Positions 14,545-16,976 of a stretch of 16,976 nt of DNA are shown in pieces (the stretch's first letter is position 1; each line of letters opens with the position of its first letter). The stretch comes from an uncultured bacterium (GTDB taxonomy: Bacteria > Bacillota > Clostridia > Lachnospirales > Lachnospiraceae), in contig CAJMSZ010000045.1 in the NCBI GenBank assembly GCA_905216215.1, forward strand, positions 1 through 16,976, read 5' to 3'. The translations under genes were made by a program, and so were the position numbers. The notes under the pieces were generated by a model. It ran no database searches and had not been told where the DNA came from. It worked only from the letters and a program-made list of their open reading frames with translations.

Positions 14545-15852
14545 TTAAATTTGTATGGATACAAAAGCAGGTACTATCACAATCATTAAAACCACGACCA
14601 GCATTAACAGCATCGGAAGCAGCAGCTTCGTTCCAGCCTCTTCGCCAAGCTTTTTTACCTGATTTTTCCTTTCTTCCAAAGACTGGCTTGCTTCCACCTC
14701 CAGCATTGCCCACATGCCTTTTGTTCCCTTACGCAAATTTTGTATCAACAATGCACCAAGCTTCATATATGGCATAACATCTGCCCGCTCCACAAAGTGC
14801 GCATAACATTCTGCTTCCGGAATTCCACTCTGCATTTCCTGTAAAATATAAAACATCTCTTCATACGCCCATCGTTCTCTTCCGGTCCGCTCCTTCTGTC
14901 TACGATAATCTTCTACAATCTTTTTCCATGCGTTCTTTGTACTCATCCCGGCACCTATCAATACCGTGAACTGACTGACGATTTCAGGATAATCGAACAG
15001 CATCTGCTTTTCCCGCTTCTGTTTTTTCTCCTTTTCCCTCTGCAACTCTGAATAGAGAAAAAATACACTTACCGAACTTCCAATCAGAAGCAGGGGAAGC
15101 GTCTTAGTCCCATCCACCTTTTTCCAAAGAAGTTTCTTCCCATCAAGCATTTTCGGAAGTTCCATATAAGTATCCTCGCGGCTTTCATCCTCCAGAGTCT
15201 TAATAAGACTTTCCAGTTTTTCTTTTTCACTAGATGTTTCATCCTTCTTAGCAAATACAATGATGTCTTCTGAGAAAGAAAAACTCCTTGCCTCACACTG
15301 CAGAATTGCTGTTATTGTCACTGGCACGCCCTGATTATCGGCATCAACCTTCTCTAATGCCTCTTGATTTAATTTCCCTGTAGAATCTACAACATCATAT
15401 CGACTCATTTCCCACCGAATCTGAAACGGATACCCTTCCATAGAATCCGGCAGATACAAATCCTCTGTAATATGCTCAGCATCCATATTCGAGCCAAGAA
15501 GAGATACCTCCAATTCCTGCACAGCATTTGCATATAATTGCTGTAATTCTGCTTCTGTGTATGCTCGCGGTGCCACCTGAATATCCAGCGTCTCCTCTTC
15601 TTTCCCATCGATTTGCACACGATAGGTTCCCGTCTCCACACCTTGTCCATAGTCATTCCGCCTAATCCGTGTGACCGTAGAATCCGTAAACTGATTGTTC
15701 AGTTCCATTAAGAATGCAATCGTCAGTACTCCCAGAAAAACCATGCCAGCTTTTTTCAAAACGCCTTTATTTATATTAATAGAAATAATATTATTTCTTA
15801 TCAGCGCATAAGTAAGAAAAGAAATCAAATATAAACTTAGACAAATCATCAT
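14545..15852 (-). CDS. tadC: TadC-like platform protein with a large N-terminal extracytoplasmic domain
   Basis: This is one of the two inner-membrane GspF-like platform proteins of the Tad machine. The T2SF-type domain covers about residues 280-400 (LFDYPEIVSQFTVLIGAGMS and GLRKGTKGMW-like segments) and is followed by a C-terminal membrane segment (409-432). Two membrane segments lie at 2-18 and 34-50 and a third at 252-268. The ~200 residues between the second and third are soluble, Glu/Asp-rich and contain GYPFQIRWEMS and a VPVTITAIL strand, reminiscent of bacterial Ig-like domains. At 435 aa it is clearly longer than a typical ~300-aa TadC. The start lies 1 bp after the tadB stop, with GAGG 6 nt ahead. 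The order tadB-tadC-prepilin supports the call. Confidence 0.82.
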   Translation of the reverse strand: MMICLSLYLISFLTYALIRNNIISININKGVLKKAGMVFLGVLTIAFLMELNNQFTDSTVTRIRRNDYGQGVETGTYRVQIDGKEEETLDIQVAPRAYTEAELQQLYANAVQELEVSLLGSNMDAEHITEDLYLPDSMEGYPFQIRWEMSRYDVVDSTGKLNQEALEKVDADNQGVPVTITAILQCEARSFSFSEDIIVFAKKDETSSEKEKLESLIKTLEDESREDTYMELPKMLDGKKLLWKKVDGTKTLPLLLIGSSVSVFFLYSELQREKEKKQKREKQMLFDYPEIVSQFTVLIGAGMSTKNAWKKIVEDYRRQKERTGRERWAYEEMFYILQEMQSGIPEAECYAHFVERADVMPYMKLGALLIQNLRKGTKGMWAMLEVEASQSLEERKNQVKKLGEEAGTKLLLPMLLMLVVVLMIVIVPAFVSIQI

Positions 15853-15853
15853 A

Positions 15854-16555
15854 TTAGGCCTCTATCTCCACAATGCCCTGCCCCAATTTCCATGCACTGA
15901 AATACACTACCAGACATATGCTCATAAAGCACTTTCCAAATAGGTTTCCATATAGCACACTCATAAACTCGGGAAAGGTGATACGCATATACGCAATAAT
16001 TCCAAAAGGAATCCATGTCATGATTCGAAATTCTAGTTTTCTGGCTGCAATCATTGTCTCAATCTCTTGTTGTATTTCCGCACGCTCTCGCATATGTTTT
16101 ATTGCATTTTTGAGAATAGAAATACTATCGCCACCGCTTCGCTTTGCCTGCACAAAAACAGTAACAAAGCCATCTACCTGTGACAGACCAACTCGTTCAG
16201 CAAATTCTGTCCATACTTGTTCGGCCGTAATATTAAGATTCAATTGCCTTGTCATATAGGTAAACTCCCGGACAATAACAGAACGTTCCGAATAAAGAAG
16301 CTTTAATTCCCTCTGAACTTCTTTCATCCCATTTTCCATAGAATACCCTACATTTAATTGCGCCTGCAGACTCTGAAGTGCATTCTGAAACTGCTGTTCA
16401 AACTGTCTTATTTTCTTTTGCTCCACTTCACGCAACAAATTTCTATACCATATGACACCAACAGGAATAAGAAAAATACTCATTCTTAAATCTGAATAAA
16501 ATATCATGGAAAGACCGGTGACAAGGAATCCTGCCCTTACTCCTGAAATAAGCAC
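15854..16555 (-). CDS. tadB: TadB-like inner-membrane platform protein
   Basis: This 233-aa member of the type II secretion F family partners with TadC in the Tad assembly platform. Two hydrophobic segments lie near the N-terminus (about 5-20 and 24-37), then a cytoplasmic T2SF domain (~50-165, with ALQSLQAQLNVGYSMENGMKEV and KRSGGDSISIL) and two C-terminal segments (~172-190 and 205-225). The start is a GTG at 16553-16555, the first start after the tadA stop at 16563, with AAAAAGG very close; a later start at M18 would lose part of the first membrane segment. At 233 aa it is a bit short for TadB, but the core domain is whole. Confidence 0.8.
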   Translation of the reverse strand: MLISGVRAGFLVTGLSMIFYSDLRMSIFLIPVGVIWYRNLLREVEQKKIRQFEQQFQNALQSLQAQLNVGYSMENGMKEVQRELKLLYSERSVIVREFTYMTRQLNLNITAEQVWTEFAERVGLSQVDGFVTVFVQAKRSGGDSISILKNAIKHMRERAEIQQEIETMIAARKLEFRIMTWIPFGIIAYMRITFPEFMSVLYGNLFGKCFMSICLVVYFSAWKLGQGIVEIEA

Positions 16556-16562
16556 ATCCTTT

Positions 16563-16919
16563 TTAGGTATTTCCTGCTGCCAAAAGCTTTTCTGTGTGTG
16601 TAAGTTCTGCGACCTTCACCCATTCTCCTTTGATTCTTCCATCTTCCGTCCGCGTTTCACGAAAGGAATATAATGGCTGAATTTGGATAGTTCCATCTTC
16701 ATATCCAAGTACCTCCATAATTTCTAACACCTTTCTACTCTTATCTCTCATTCTCCCCAGATGAATCAGAATATCAATCCCAGAAGCAATCTGCCTCTGA
16801 ATTGCCTCAAGTGGCAGATTCATCCCCATTAACACCATTGTTTCCAGTCTGCTCAGCATATCCTTTGGGCTGTTTGCATGACCGGTACTGATAGACCCGT
16901 CATGACCCGTATTAAGTGC
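16563..16919 (-). pseudogene. tadA: 3' fragment of the Tad secretion ATPase gene (tadA/cpaF)
   Basis: The last ~118 codons match the C-terminal part of CpaF/TadA ATPases, which power Tad pilus assembly. ALNTGHDGSISTGHANSPKD begins at 16919, followed by MLSRLETMVLMGMNLPLEAI, and the segment ends in the arm RRDKSRKVLEI-like stretch and KLLAAGNT. Walker A, the Asp box and Walker B should precede this but do not: the same frame reads a few unrelated codons and meets a stop (TAG) at 16935-16937. No frame beyond 16920 resembles the family. Read from the first ATG only, the fragment is 98 aa (16859). The intact gene would be about 400-450 aa. An insertion, rearrangement or contig-end break explains it; ATPase function cannot come from this piece. 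Confidence 0.8.
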
Positions 16920-16976
16920 CTTTATATGGACTCCCTATGTTCCCATCATGCAGAAATACAATATCTTTACTTAATA
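16920..16976. other. Foreign sequence joined to the tadA fragment
   Basis: This 57-bp edge does not encode the TadA residues expected before ALNTGHDG in any frame. One plus-strand frame is open with an ATG at 16937-16939, and one minus-strand frame is open and ends in TAA. It could be the start of an inserted element. It is too short to name. Confidence 0.4.

Noticed and set aside
1..16976. CRISPR arrays, tRNA or rRNA genes, recognisable transposase genes
   Set aside because: No regularly spaced repeats, cloverleaf-like or rRNA sequences were seen, and the intergenic spaces are too short for most of these; the edge pieces are too short to name a transposase.

Overview
This window looks like chromosomal DNA of an anaerobic Clostridia, most likely a gut-type Lachnospiraceae (Bacillota). 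The case rests on AT-rich DNA, strong GGAGG-type ribosome sites, a single-chain pyruvate carboxylase, PucR/CdaR-type regulators, and a Tad pilus locus carrying proteins that resemble Lachnospiraceae DUF5702 and DUF6382 families. The assignment comes from protein character, not from a search.

Layout, left to right. (1) Positions 1-98 do not continue the adjoining gene and look like the end of another element. (2) 99-1383, minus strand: lipoprotein and ATPase genes of a NitT/TauT-type ABC importer. The lipoprotein gene is cut off by the 1-98 sequence and no permease is present. (3) 1621-4941, minus strand: two directly abutting regulator genes with a promoter upstream and a hairpin downstream. 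The first is a stand-alone PucR/CdaR-type activator. The second is a fusion of a complete 2-hydroxyacyl-CoA dehydratase / double-cubane-cluster-like domain to a related regulator module. (4) 5201-6361, minus strand: a MalY/PatB-type PLP enzyme with its own promoter and terminator. (5) 6586-10047, plus strand: pyruvate carboxylase, transcribed divergently from the PLP enzyme. (6) 10048-10157: a convergent terminator region. (7) 10158-16919, minus strand: a compact Tad/Flp pilus operon reading, in transcription order, cpaF/tadA fragment, tadB, tadC, Flp-type prepilin, DUF5702-like protein, a TadE-like protein with two His/Cys repeats, prepilin peptidase, small TadE-like protein, DUF6382-like protein and a short unknown protein. 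(8) 16920-16976 does not continue tadA.

How the parts may work together. The Tad genes form one secretion and assembly machine: TadA would power it, TadB and TadC form the inner-membrane platform, the TadV-type peptidase cleaves the Flp prepilin and the TadE-like pseudopilins, and the remaining proteins are accessory. With tadA reduced to its last ~118 codons here, the operon may be non-functional unless an intact copy lies elsewhere. The two regulators probably control the neighbouring importer and/or their own promoter. The dehydratase-like domain on one of them is the most unusual part of the window. Both window edges fall inside interrupted genes, which would fit a contig that breaks at repeated mobile elements.
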